Part shown: positions 46,263 to 57,045 of the stretch, piece after piece
Numbering within the stretch: position 1 is the stretch's first letter
How the letters are laid out: each line of letters opens with the position of its first letter
NCBI GenBank assembly: GCA_025201805.1
Contig: MU619353.1
Location: 2,720-66,719, forward strand
Direction of reading: 5' to 3'
DNA: 64,000 bases
Source of the DNA: Parasitella parasitica
Lineage: Eukaryota; Mucoromycota; Mucoromycetes; Mucorales; Mucoraceae
Notes under the pieces: model-generated
The model's input: only the letters and a program-made list of their open reading frames with translations
Told to the model about the DNA's origin: nothing
Databases searched by the model: none
Program-made: the position numbers and the translations under genes

Positions 46263-47024
46263 GGTTGGATTAGCCCCTCCTGCGCACAAGCCGTAGATAG
46301 CCCGTTACTTACTTTAACACCCAAGCCCTCCAGCTTCTTCATAGTGTCCCGTCTTCTCTCCTTTGATGTCATTTCTTCTCGTTCTATGTACCAGCACATG
46401 TTAACAACCTGCAGCTGCTGAGATCGTCCTCTTTCTCTCTTTTACCTAGCTCCTCCAATAAATTGGATGTTGCCAAAAGCTGCTTCAATTCCATGTCATG
46501 CTTCTGATTTTCACTGCAACATGCAACACAATGTTAGTTGGTCGTCGTCACTATTCCACGTTGTCCAACGGAAAACCCTTACGCTTCATCCTCCATGTCT
46601 TTCACTGTCGCCTTGCTCTTTTTTTCTGTGCTGTCAAGAGGATCTATTGTGGAAATTCGGGAATCCTACAGACTTTTTTCTAAGTGGTGATCTATGCAAG
46701 TCGATAAAATTCTACATACCAAAAACCTCTTTTTTGACGATTTGTCTTCTAATGTAGGCTTCTTTTGTAAAACAGATCCATCAAAAACAACAACACTAGG
46801 GCCGGTACTCTTGCCGACAGTTTGTTTCTTTTCAGCAGTAAGCCTTTTGTTTCGTTGCTTCGATTCTTCTCTGTCAATTCAAATCAGATGAGCACGAGAT
46901 CCAGGTATTGTTTTAGCATTTCTTACTTGGAGGTGGTAGCTTTTCGCTTTAAACCTTTACTGATGTGAGCATTGCTGGCTGTGTTTGCTTTAACACTGCT
47001 AATCAAGCTTGCCAGAGACGACAT
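45899..47024 (-). CDS. FAF1 / C1orf131-like (DUF4602) ribosome-biogenesis factor
   Basis: Yeast Faf1 and human C1orf131 act in 40S pre-ribosome maturation in the nucleolus. The model has six exons (complement 45899-46204, 46313-46383, 46446-46513, 46583-46665, 46720-46870, 46927-47024), 777 nt, 258 aa. Key parts are GPSVVVFDGS (the conserved (V)VVF(x)D strand), a coiled Glu/Lys-rich middle, and RRRDTMKKLEGLGVK followed by SPGEKMPLSVKLSLDESRKQ. The family C-terminus is KKRNRDPGITNGIGRMKGATLTI (given here as its key motif RDPGI...GRMKG..L.I). A basic Gly/Lys tail follows. The intron at 46205-46312 contains a run of about 41 A on the + strand. Confidence 0.8.
46220..46260 (+). repeat. Poly-A run of about 41 nt inside an intron
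   Basis: On the sense strand of the host gene it is poly-T just upstream of the acceptor, acting as an extended polypyrimidine tract. The exact length is uncertain in assembled sequence. Confidence 0.85.
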
Positions 47025-47454
47025 GATGGTAATGGAACAGAAAAAAAAAAAAAAAAAAAAAATATACCGGTAAAACATATACAGAAAAGACAAAGCTGAA
47101 TTGTCAAATAAGCCACTGCGTATACTACCATGCTTCAAATCAGTGACAAATGGCCTGTGCAATAGTAGTAGACGTTTATTTCCATATGATGAATACGATA
47201 TGAGTAGATTTACAGCCTAAACCTGAAGTCAAGACAATCACTTCCTTTGGATGTGGTCGCTTTCAAATAGTCTATCTTGTCATTATTCGACACGGCATTC
47301 CATTTACCGGCTCGGATTTTGTTTGTCAATCTTTATATCTAGTTCTTTGAAACATGACAAGGGCATGTAAAGCATAGTTATTGCAACGATCAGCACCCTT
47401 TGCAATGATAATTGAAATTACAGGCCCAATTAAGAAAGAAGGGACAGACAGTCA

Positions 47455-48150
47455 GCAGGTTACTAGTGGTAACATCAAAGCCATAACCCTTGCATAACCC
47501 TTGATCAAGGTGGTTAGGCAAGTGCTGACTGGTGTTTGAGGCATAATACTATAGGTACAATAGTTTGTTATCAATGTGGTCATACTATAAACATAAGCAT
47601 GTCCAACATACAAAAAAAAATGAGAACACGCTAGCTGTGTATCGCAAAACAAAATTGACGACTTTCAATGCAATTATACCAACAATACGAGTGAAGATGC
47701 CGTCAACGATGAATAACCATTTCCAACCTCCCAGTCCAGCAAAAGTTCTGCAAATGGACATGATTTAGCATGCTAATCAGCGACTATATCATATATTGCA
47801 CATTTGCATGAATCAATGCATGAGTCCAGGTTACAATGGCTTAAGAGGTCATCAGAATGGGGATCCAGATATGAGCACCAATGCGTTTAACAACAGGATT
47901 CTTAAAGAGAGTGCCTACGGTAAAAACAATCGAGTCAACAAGAATCCCTCTGTTGACACCACTGAAACCAAAGCCAATGTCAGCCGAAAGGTTGTTAGAT
48001 GTAGCATCAGCTGCAAAACGTTAGCAATGAGCTGTACTCGTGTATATTGTATTATGAGTGTCTCAGAGATATTAGTGCGGTCCATGTTCAGTACAAATGT
48101 CATTAGCAGTACAAAAGACGTTAGGCGAATGGCGATCTTCTTCACTACAG
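47455..48150 (-). pseudogene. Decayed copy of the MFS allantoate-type permease
   Basis: Minus-strand pieces match the intact gene at 51263-53192 in order. SFVLLMTFVLNMDRTNIS corresponds to the first TM. SNNLSADIGFGFSGVN and DSIVFTVGT follow, then VVKRIGAHIWIPILMTS, a stop codon and AIVTWTHAL. GGWKWLFIVDGI and IMPQTPVSTCLTTLIKGYA come last. The middle and the C-terminal third are deleted. Intron 1 is still present but its donor is lost, so this is a DNA-level duplicate and not a retrocopy. It points away from the live gene. Confidence 0.88.
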
Positions 48151-48783
48151 CTCACTCTTCTTCTTTTTCTATCTATTGCAGACCATGCACATAGCCTTCG
48201 GCATAAATTTCACTGTTATCTGTACTGTAGATGGAGGTGCCGTCTTGTCAGCAATCTTGATGCCAATCACTTGCTTTGGGACTTGCTAGTTTAAGAATAA
48301 CACGGAAGGAATATGCAATATAAAGTATTTCGTATATACTGTCAGAGTACCTTTTTTGGCTCGTAAACTTCTTGACATTCTCTATCCTCCTGACATTAAA
48401 GCAAAATCAGTCGAAACAAAGACACACTCTTTTTGTGCAACTGCACATTCAGTAATAGATGCTGGAAAATACATCATATTTCCTCTTTTATGATCATCTA
48501 GAAAAGCCTTGTATACTTCCTGCTCTTCTATTCAGCATTTGATTCTGAAGAATACGATAATGGCAATTTTTCGGACCTGTGTTACACACACGGTTATTCC
48601 ATATCACGTCTACACACACACGGTTAAATGGCTTTCAAGTACGGCACATTACATATGGTGAAATAACGCCATTGCACAGGCTCAGTTACACATAATTCCA
48701 TTTTGATGCATGTCGCCATGTTGGTTAAAACACTGAATATTCTAGTATAATCACGCAATTCAGTTTTATTTTTTACTTTTTTT
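48151..48783. other. Intergenic between MFS relic and FANCE-like gene
   Basis: No supported gene. It contains a short direct repeat TACACACACGGTTA (48582 and 48610 region). Confidence 0.45.
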
Positions 48784-49880
48784 TCAAACTGATAGCTTCT
48801 TTTTAATGGAGCTTAATTGACCCAAGACGGCCCTCTTCAAAAACATAGTGCTGGACTGGCAAATGTCTTCTATCAAACTGGTGCTGTCAAATTCAATGAT
48901 AGCCTGTGCATATTTACTGGTAAGCAGCAGCAGTAGTTGCATCGAGCCTTTATCTTTTGGATTGGACTGTACTATGGTTTGAAGTGGTTGAATGAGATCA
49001 AACAAAAGCGTCTTGTCGAAATGCACCAGTGGCTGTGTGCTTAGAATGGTGCTCATTATTTGAAAAACAAGATCGCCCCATGGGCGTAGATAGTTGCGGT
49101 CATTACTAGATACCAAGCTTGTATTCAGGGCAAAGTAAGATTCGCCGTCAGACAAGACGGTTCTTAATGAGGATAAGTAGGAGCTCTCTACAGCGGATGT
49201 TAGACTTACTGCAGTAGCATTAGTCGCTGCGATGGTGTCAATTCATTGATTGACTTATTAATAACTTCACATTGAGGCTTGCCGAGTTCTGATTGAAATA
49301 ACAAGGGTACAAGCAAGCCATCGATGATACATTTTCCTTGTTCCTTGGCGAGTTGTTGTATGCTGCTCATTAAAATTCTCGGCACATTCGATTTCAATGC
49401 CACAATCTACAACGCCCCCTACTTTTTTAGTGAAAAGCGCACACTGTTGTATTGAGTCATACCTTTGGATATGTGGCAGAGTAGGCAAGATAGGCTGCAT
49501 TTGGACCTGGCACATTTTCTGCTTTTGATATCAAGTTTAGCAGATCGGCAGTGATTTCATCTTCCCAAGATTGCATATCAATAGACGCAACAGCGGCTTT
49601 TAGCTGGCCAATGTGAGCGTCATTTGTTAATACATCAGCTGTGTATGTGTGTATGTGTGTGTTTTTTTTCTTTTTTGCTTACTTGTGTTCGAGGTAAATT
49701 AACAAGGTTTTCCAGTGATTCTAATTTCACTTGTGTCTGGATTTGTGAACTCGAGTTGGCGAATATAGACATGGATTCTATCAGACGTGCTAGATCAGGC
49801 GAATCTTCCTGCATAGGATCGTCCTGTTTTTGAGCACTGATGTTTTGCATTGGTTCAGTTTCCTTGCTGCGTTTAGACAT
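48784..49880 (-). CDS. FANCE-like protein (Fanconi anaemia core complex subunit E, C-terminal domain)
   Basis: The model has four exons (complement 48784-49162, 49210-49406, 49463-49603, 49683-49880), 915 nt, 304 aa. The N-terminal 60 residues are acidic and polar. The rest is predicted all-helical. Its order of segments follows the FANCE C-terminal repeats: KCIIDGLLVPLLFQ, then CEVINKSINELTPSQRLMLLQ, then LFDLIQPLQTIVQ. The final pair is SMQLLLLLTSKYAQ and STMFLKRAVLGQL, which parallels the family's (A)xLxLTVMTKYQ and NTTFLRKSLKAAL ends. In vertebrates FANCE links the FA core ligase to FANCD2. Fungal homologues are short and diverged, so the call rests on pattern similarity rather than identity. 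Confidence 0.62.
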
Positions 49881-50110
49881 GATGGGTTTTATCGTAGGAT
49901 TATCGATGTATATACATGAAACGATGAGTTAACGATATTATATTGCATATATAGACGACAAGCATTCGGTTGGTCAATTGAAAAAAAAAAAAGGATATTA
50001 TTATAGGCTCAAGGGGTTTTACTCCACTTGATTGCAACCAAACAGGGTCTACTACAACACAACACAAATAGGAAAGCTAGTCTCATAGCATAAACATGAG
50101 CATTATTTAC

Positions 50111-50237
50111 CTGCTTGTCTCTGCCCTTTGGGATCAAATGTGGATTTTAAACTATCAGAAAACTGGAATCCTTGATGTTCAGTAAGCTTATTACGAATAG
50201 CATTCAGTTTTTCTTTATTGATATCAGCAACAGACAT
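50111..50237 (-). CDS. Possible first exon of a small unknown gene
   Basis: From the ATG at 50235-50237 the minus strand encodes MSVADINKEKLNAIRNK and a FQFSDSLKSTFDPKGQRQA segment, then meets a GTAAAT donor. The next exon could start after TAG near 50045 (PVWLQSSGVKPLEPI), but its end is unclear and the frame runs into an A run. Composition looks coding; no domain recognised. It would lie just upstream of the FANCE-like gene. Confidence 0.3.
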
Positions 50238-51191
50238 TAGTGTAATGAACTTTTTTTTTTTTTTTTTTTCGCGCGGGTTCTTATTACTTTTACAGCTAAA
50301 CACGGTGTCACATATTATTTGGTTTTACCGCATAATCCGTCCACACTCCCTGGAGACATGTACGCAGCTCAAATTTATCGTCGCACCGTTTAGCTAGGCA
50401 GTGTCTGCTATGTCAATTTAGATGCCTTAATGCCCAATTACATGCACTACTCTACTGTGCAATTGCTTTGCCAGCACGAATCTCTCTATGGTTCCCGCTG
50501 GTGTTAATCGGGGCTCAGGGTATTGTTCTACTGCTTGTATCTATTGCATATGCTCGACATTAAATAGTAAAATATATTACGTGATAATTACTAAAGTTCC
50601 ATTGAGATGTTATCCCCTTGATATAATAAAGAAGCAATCTTGCGTATATAATAGAATCTTATGGTAGAAAAAAGTCCACATCTAACAGTGATTGGCAATC
50701 TTGAAATGCAATTGCATCTTTTTGTGAACATTACCATAAACGACTTGTGTGTGTAATGTGTTACGTTGATCCGAGATGTGTTTGTTTGTTATTTCACCGA
50801 GTTTTTTTTTTTTTGCAAGTAATATTTGCCATCAAGATTTGTTTATTCATCAATATTGTTCATAGTAACTGCTCGTTTTCGATATTAATACATGAACTTT
50901 TAGAAAGTCGGTTCTACCAGATACTCATAAAAACTACGAAATCAATAATAGGCACAACCATACCAAACAATAACGAAAAAGCCAGAGATTATTATCCATG
51001 TCCAACTTAAGTGATTCATCAATAATTTTAGAGGCAATTATCATACTGAGTGGGAATAACCCATTTATAGTAAAATCAAGTACCACTGACAATTCTATTC
51101 AGTGCAAGTATTATTGATGAACACCTAATTGCACAATCATTTGACAGTATGATTAATGTCTTCAATCTATAATATTATACAATGTTGATTG
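50238..51191. other. Intergenic upstream of the MFS permease
   Basis: AT-rich, no gene supported. Confidence 0.5.
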
Positions 51192-51200
51192 TATATAAAT
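51192..51200 (+). promoter_or_regulatory. Candidate TATA box of the MFS permease
   Basis: TATATAAAT about 65 bp before the start codon, followed by a pyrimidine-rich leader (TTTTTTTCTTCTTC). Confidence 0.5.
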
Positions 51201-51262
51201 ACAGAATTTTTAACTAGTTTTTTTTTCTTCTTCTGTATACCTTACTTTCTGAATAATTCATA

Positions 51263-53192
51263 ATGGGCTTTCTTGAAGAAAAGGCTGATGCTACTTTAGA
51301 TACTCACGCATTAGATATACCCAATGAAAAGGTCCAGGTAATTGATCTAGTGGGCGAAAAGCAAAAGCAATCGCCACCATCCGATTCTTCCTTTAGCAGT
51401 GCTTCTTCTGCCACAAGCGTGACATTAGGAGTCGAAGGCTATGTTTCTGACCTCCAATGGACTGACGAAGAAGAGAGAAAGGTCTTGTTCATCATAGATA
51501 CGAGGCTTATGCCGTTCGTACTATTGATGACGTTTGTGCTGAACATGGATAGAACCAATATTTGTATGTCATTGCTATAGAGATTTGAAATGTCACTACT
51601 AATAATCAATTGTGTATATAGCTAATGCTATTTCGGATAACTTGCCCGCTAATTTGGGATTTGGCATCACTGGTGTGAATACGGCTACTCTTCTTTATTC
51701 GATTGTCTTTACAGTAGTTACTCTTATTACTAGTCCAATTGTCAAGCGAATCGGCCCACATAAATGGATTCCTATTTTGATGTCTTCCTGGGCTATTGTT
51801 ACGTGGGCTCATGCTCTACTTCAGGTAAATGACCATAAATAGCCATGCTTTTCAAGTACTAAGCATTTCTTTGTTGCCCATAGAACTATCGCGGTTTCCT
51901 TGCTGTTAGATTCTTTATTGCACTTACTGAGGCTGGTTTCATTCCGTCTAGTCTAATCTACTTGACGGGCTGGTACAAGACAAATGAATTAGCTACTCGT
52001 CTGTCCTGGTTTTGGGGCATCCAAGCGTTTGCGTCTGCCTTCTCTGGGTTGATTTCGTTTGGTATCTTCAATATGTCTGGCATTGGCGGCCTTTATGGGT
52101 GGAAATGGCTCTTTATTATTGACGGTATCATTACTCACATTATTGGCTTTATCGCAATGTAAGTACTATTTCTGCGTGTGATACATTCTACCATGTTATC
52201 AAGCTAATCCTTTTGACAAGCTTTTACGTTCCCGCTAGTCCATTTCATACTGCAGGCTCGATTCGAGGCAAGCAGGGCTGGTTCACTGACCGCCAAAAAC
52301 AAATTGCTGTTACCAGAGTCATTCGGGATGATCAGTCTAAAATTGCTCAAGAGGAAAGGGTGACATGGCACGACGTCAAGATTTGTGTACTTGACACGAA
52401 ACTATGGACACATCTGGTTATTACATTTCTAAGGTTTGTATATATTTAATATGATAATGAATGAATATAGCCTAAATCAAATCACTAGCATCATGCCTCA
52501 TACTCCTATTTCTACCTACCTGCCTACACTTATCAGGGGCTATGGATTTACCGTAACCATCAGCAACCTGTTAACCGTTCCTGCAGCAATCATCAATCTA
52601 GTCGTTTCAATATTAGTAGCTCGCAGTGCTGATAAGCGAGGCAATTATGCCTTTCATGCCATCTTTGGGGTCTTTTGGTCGTTAGCTGGATTCTTGGCCT
52701 TGGAGCTTTTACCTGGAGGCGCTGGACGCTGGAACTTTTATGCCGCTGCTTTGTTTCTGGCCTCATCTCCTACGTGGCATGGTATGCACATTGCTTGGAT
52801 GTCATCTAACCTGGCACCGCTAGGAAAACGTAACATCGCTTTAGGCGCTGTTATTGGTGCTGCCAATATCTGTGGGGTGCCCGGCTCCCAAATATACCGT
52901 TAGTATAAATTGCATCGTTGCTGTGTGTGTAATTTGACATAAAATTGACACTTTTTGCAATGATTTAATAGAGGCCGATGATGCTCCTCGCTTCTTTAGA
53001 GGCAACTGGATCAACTTTAGTATTACAACTGTTGCTGGTATCTTTCTGTTGGTCCAACATATTCGATACACATTGACAAACAAACTTCGCGAGAAAAAAT
53101 GGAGTTCTTTCTCTGATGAGGAAAAGAAAAAGTATCTTGACAGTACCAAAGATGAAGGCTCAAATCGCTTAGATTACAGATTCAGGATTTAG
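51263..53192 (+). CDS. MFS transporter, anion:cation symporter family (allantoate/nicotinate permease type)
   Basis: Plasma-membrane organic-anion importer related to yeast Dal5, Tna1 and Vht1. The model has six exons (51263-51563, 51622-51824, 51884-52158, 52221-52433, 52489-52898, 52972-53192), 1623 nt, 540 aa. After a 75-residue Ser-rich cytosolic start comes DTRLMPFVLLMTFVLNMDRTNISNA (TM1 plus the NxDRxNIxxA loop; key part NMDRTNI). The MFS signature loop VKRIGPHKWIP follows, then VRFFIALTEAGFIPS and GLYGWKWLFIIDG. The C-half has HTPISTYLPTLI, GVFWSLAGFLALELLP, WMSSNLAPLGKRNIALG and the QADDAPRFFRGN end motif. The substrate is undetermined. A broken paralogue lies about 3 kb upstream in opposite orientation. 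Confidence 0.93.
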
Positions 53193-54219
53193 AGACTCCT
53201 CTATGTAAAAAAAAAAAAAAAATAATTAATAAACAATACTACTACATCACCAAATCAACTTTTACATTTGGAGTAAAATGCACGCCTATTTGCTTATTAG
53301 ATCCAAACACATTCATTTTTGGTTCAACAATCGACATCTTTTTAAATGAAAACTTCAAATAATATTGGTGTATTAATATTGAAATAGGTAATTAGATTAT
53401 GTTTATTAACACGCAGTTATCTAGTAGTAAAATAGTAGAACGATGCACTATGTTAATGTCAAGCTGGGATTTCAAAATGCTAACATGGACCATTACTCAT
53501 ATATGATATGCGTGGATATTACTGGACAAATAGTAGTAATTTGACAGCAATTTGTGGTAATAAACTCCTTCCTTTTTATGCCAAATAGTGATTAGTAGTG
53601 ACAGATCAATTGTAGCAGCAGCAGTAAAAATAACATTAGTAGGATTTTCAATCATAGTGGTGGTAATCAAGATAAGAATCAATAATACGTATCAGAAAAA
53701 CTGAAGCCTACTTATATTAACCTGAATGTTTCATATAAAATGAGTGAAGACATTATGTGCAATGTAAATCATTACAGTCTATGTCGATGGTAATAAACCG
53801 CACAAAAATTATTAGCAAGGGCTTTACGATCTGCTGTATTTGTAGATCTGAACATTCTGGATAGAGACTTTATCTTTGCACAAAACTATACGACGGAATA
53901 GAGGTAATGCAGACGGATACAGTAAAAGATTTTGGTGAGATATGCATTTGACTACATATAAGTTATTATGGAGGATAATGTCATATTTGATACTCAAAAT
54001 CACTGCTATTATTTGCTATTTATAGTATCGTATTGTATATATAGGTAAATTGGTAGGATCACTTCACATTTGAAGATGGGTCTTGTGGTACATATTCCAA
54101 AAATGTGTCAACTCTTTCAAGTGTATACAGAATTCCTTTAATATTTAGTCATGTACACAAGAACTTAAAAAATAAATAAATAATTTTTTACTATAAAATG
54201 CTATTTAAATGCATCTAAA
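53193..54219. other. 1-kb gap, no gene
   Basis: AT-rich; A run after the MFS stop. Nothing supported. Confidence 0.5.
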
Positions 54220-56049
54220 CTACTTTCGCCATGAAAACTTTGTGTTGCCGTCATAGCGAAGTGAAAACGCTTCAATGCTACGCAAGTCTATCGATAAATC
54301 GAAAATATCCGACTTGGTCGTAGTTTTTGGATCCCATTCTTCGACCATTTCTATAAATGAATTGCATGCATGGTGATGATATCTAATATAAAGGTTCTTT
54401 TTTGCCGTTCGGAGTGAAATATTGTATGTCAAATGTCTTGTCTCTTGGTTATTGAATGTGGTTATACCCGGCAGAAGTTCTTCAGTCTGATCAATGATTT
54501 CGATGCATACTTCTCTTATATCAGTACCAGGCATATAGATCAACTTACGATTAGGCATAGAGGCGCAATGTATATTGAATTGCAAGGACAATTTTTCCAG
54601 GCCAGAAAAGTTGCTGCAAATATCCTGGGCTGCAAATCCAGCAGAAAAGTCAAAGTTCTTCAAACACAATTCACGAACGCTGGGAATAGAAAATTGGCCC
54701 TGGATAGGGACATTGTACTGACCACCAACGATAGTCAGTTTTTTTACAATCTTGAATGCTTGTAATAAAGGAATGATACAGCCAACATAGTGCGTACGAG
54801 CTAAATCGGTTTGGAAATCAATGTACAATGAGGTTGCGACGGCAGCAAACTTGTGTAGATAGCGATTAATTTGATGTTCTCTTGCAGGTGTTGGAAGAGC
54901 GCGTATTTGAACATGATGTTGCTTGGATTTTCTTGAAAATGAATAGGTTATCGCATCCCGTAAGTCACTATGTCCTTGTAAGCTGTTACTGTCTACCAAG
55001 AAGCTGACGTCTGTTGTCCAGTCAGCCGTCGAGCCAGGCTTTGGCTTTGACATCCAGTTGGAAATGCAGCTGAGATATACAAGGTCAATAGATTCAGCAA
55101 TAGCTTCCTGATGCATATTGCCGCAGCGAGAAATAATCTTGGCTTCCTTCAAACTACATAAAAGTTTGATTGTTGATGATAAAGCTTCCATATTGCCTGC
55201 ACCAGTCAGTAATCTTGAGGTTGCGTTGTTGATATTGATAGTCAAGGATTCTAGACAAGGAACATGGTGTAGGAATCTGTTCAAATCACTGAAGAAGAAA
55301 GCATAGTCGGTGGGAATGGTGATGGTAAGCGACTTCAAAGTGTGGTATTTTGGCATTTTGACGGGATCCTCAGTTTGTAAGTCTTTTAATGTCAACAGTT
55401 CTAGCGACAGATGTTTAAGACCAGTATACAAACTAAAGACTGACATGATACTGTTCATTGATGTGATCCTTTCCTTCAAAATGAGAGTCTCAAGGTGAGG
55501 AAGCTCTATTGGATATCTAATGTCTCCAGTCATATGGTTCAGAAAGGATGCCGTACGAAATTCGGTTATTGATTGATGGTACGTCTTGATGCACTCTCGG
55601 TAGAAATGGGTGGCTTCTGTGGTGTTTGCTGGTATTGTTGCAAGTTTCTTGAATTCAAGTACATGGCGTAAAATGAAAAGAGCTTTCAAAACAACAGCTG
55701 CCGTGTCGCTATTGCTTGAAATGTGCTCTAAATTCGCACAACGTCTAAGAATTCGATACATGGATTTTTGTTTGGCGACAATGTCGGCAGCGTTGATCAT
55801 CCGAGGCAGATCAAAGTGAATGTGCTGTACCAAGTGACCAAACAAGTTTAGGGCCTCCAACAGGAAATTCAAGTCTGTATGTTCTCTGATTGTGATTTTG
55901 TTGTAAAACCGTATAGTTGCTGGATAGTACCAAGCTTTGCAAACGCGCTTGCATTCTTTCATGTCGTCTGTCTCCAATAAAATACATATGCCGGTCAATA
56001 TTTCTGCTGGGAGTTTTTGATTATTATAAAAAGTTCTCGTCGTGTTCAT
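54220..56049 (-). CDS. F-box protein with diverged leucine-rich region
   Basis: Single-exon frame of 609 aa, probably an SCF adaptor. Residues 12-60 are F-box-like (KLPAEILTGICILLETDDMKECKRVCKAWYYPA; key parts LPAEIL, CKRVCKAW). The rest has irregular Leu-rich strand-helix units (for example LETLILKERITSMNSIMSVF, HLSLELLTLKDL, ELCLKNFDFSAGFAAQDIC, LEKLSLQF) but no regular LRR consensus. Large families of such intronless F-box proteins are common in Mucoromycota and evolve fast, so no orthologue can be named. Confidence 0.72.
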   Translation of the reverse strand: MNTTRTFYNNQKLPAEILTGICILLETDDMKECKRVCKAWYYPATIRFYNKITIREHTDLNFLLEALNLFGHLVQHIHFDLPRMINAADIVAKQKSMYRILRRCANLEHISSNSDTAAVVLKALFILRHVLEFKKLATIPANTTEATHFYRECIKTYHQSITEFRTASFLNHMTGDIRYPIELPHLETLILKERITSMNSIMSVFSLYTGLKHLSLELLTLKDLQTEDPVKMPKYHTLKSLTITIPTDYAFFFSDLNRFLHHVPCLESLTININNATSRLLTGAGNMEALSSTIKLLCSLKEAKIISRCGNMHQEAIAESIDLVYLSCISNWMSKPKPGSTADWTTDVSFLVDSNSLQGHSDLRDAITYSFSRKSKQHHVQIRALPTPAREHQINRYLHKFAAVATSLYIDFQTDLARTHYVGCIIPLLQAFKIVKKLTIVGGQYNVPIQGQFSIPSVRELCLKNFDFSAGFAAQDICSNFSGLEKLSLQFNIHCASMPNRKLIYMPGTDIREVCIEIIDQTEELLPGITTFNNQETRHLTYNISLRTAKKNLYIRYHHHACNSFIEMVEEWDPKTTTKSDIFDLSIDLRSIEAFSLRYDGNTKFSWRK

Positions 56050-56100
56050 TGCTTCCTTTTATCTGTAGTCAGGTACGTTCATATTGAAATTTAGACGGCC

Positions 56101-56108
56101 TTATATAC
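56101..56108 (-). promoter_or_regulatory. Candidate TATA box of the F-box gene
   Basis: GTATATAA on the minus strand, about 55 bp upstream of the ATG. Confidence 0.4.
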
Positions 56109-57045
56109 ATATTTACAGGATTGTCTCATGACAATGAGCAAAAGACCGATGATAAAGACCATGTCGTTTCCAATTGGCAACAACTATCATACCATCTTTT
56201 GAAATGAAGCAATAGCAGGCAATATATTTTATATAAATGTTATATTGTGTATAGCGTTCAATTTGGTAGATATTTTTATGAATATTTATAGTATATGAAC
56301 GAGGATGTTAAGTTAAGAGGGCACCTGTATAAATTTCCTTGGGGATTTACGTATTACCGTATAAAACTAAATACGGTTGGCCCTAAGGACATTCAAAAAA
56401 GGAAGACATGTCATGGGAATAGAGCCATTGTTGTATGACACTGCTTTTCGACACATGGCGTATATACTGATTTTGCAATGCCTATTGTTTCAAATGCTCT
56501 GGATCACCAATTTGTAGACTTGTATAAGCTATTGTCACTCTATTCCGCTATGCAAGTAGATAAATACAATAAATCTCTAGAGCACGTGAATTAGTATCAT
56601 ACAGGAGCGCTCAATGTATTGAAACTCTGATCATGAGACATCCTTTATAAGGCCACGCCAAATATCGTTTGAATTCGTCATTATGGTACAACACACATTT
56701 AATGGATCGACATTGAACATGTGCGCAGTGTACCCTAGTAATTAATCTGGTTTCTGTCGATAAAGCTATTGATGAAAAGCAGAGATACATACACTACGGC
56801 ATCATGTTCAAAGAACAGTGTTTACAAATCAGCGTATGTTGTAGTTAATAGTTGTAGCTTTTATCACAGAGCTAATTTTGAATGAGCGTAATTTTTTTTA
56901 TTATTATTAAGGAATGAATAAAAATGAAAGGCATGAGTCACTGAAGGTCATAAACGAGAGTTCAAAGTTCATATAAAAAGAGGACATAATATTTTGTGTG
57001 CATAGTGGGAGCGATTATCCCAACTTGATTAATTCATAGAGTTGC
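56109..57045. other. Intergenic, no gene
   Basis: AT-rich. Nothing supported. Confidence 0.5.
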
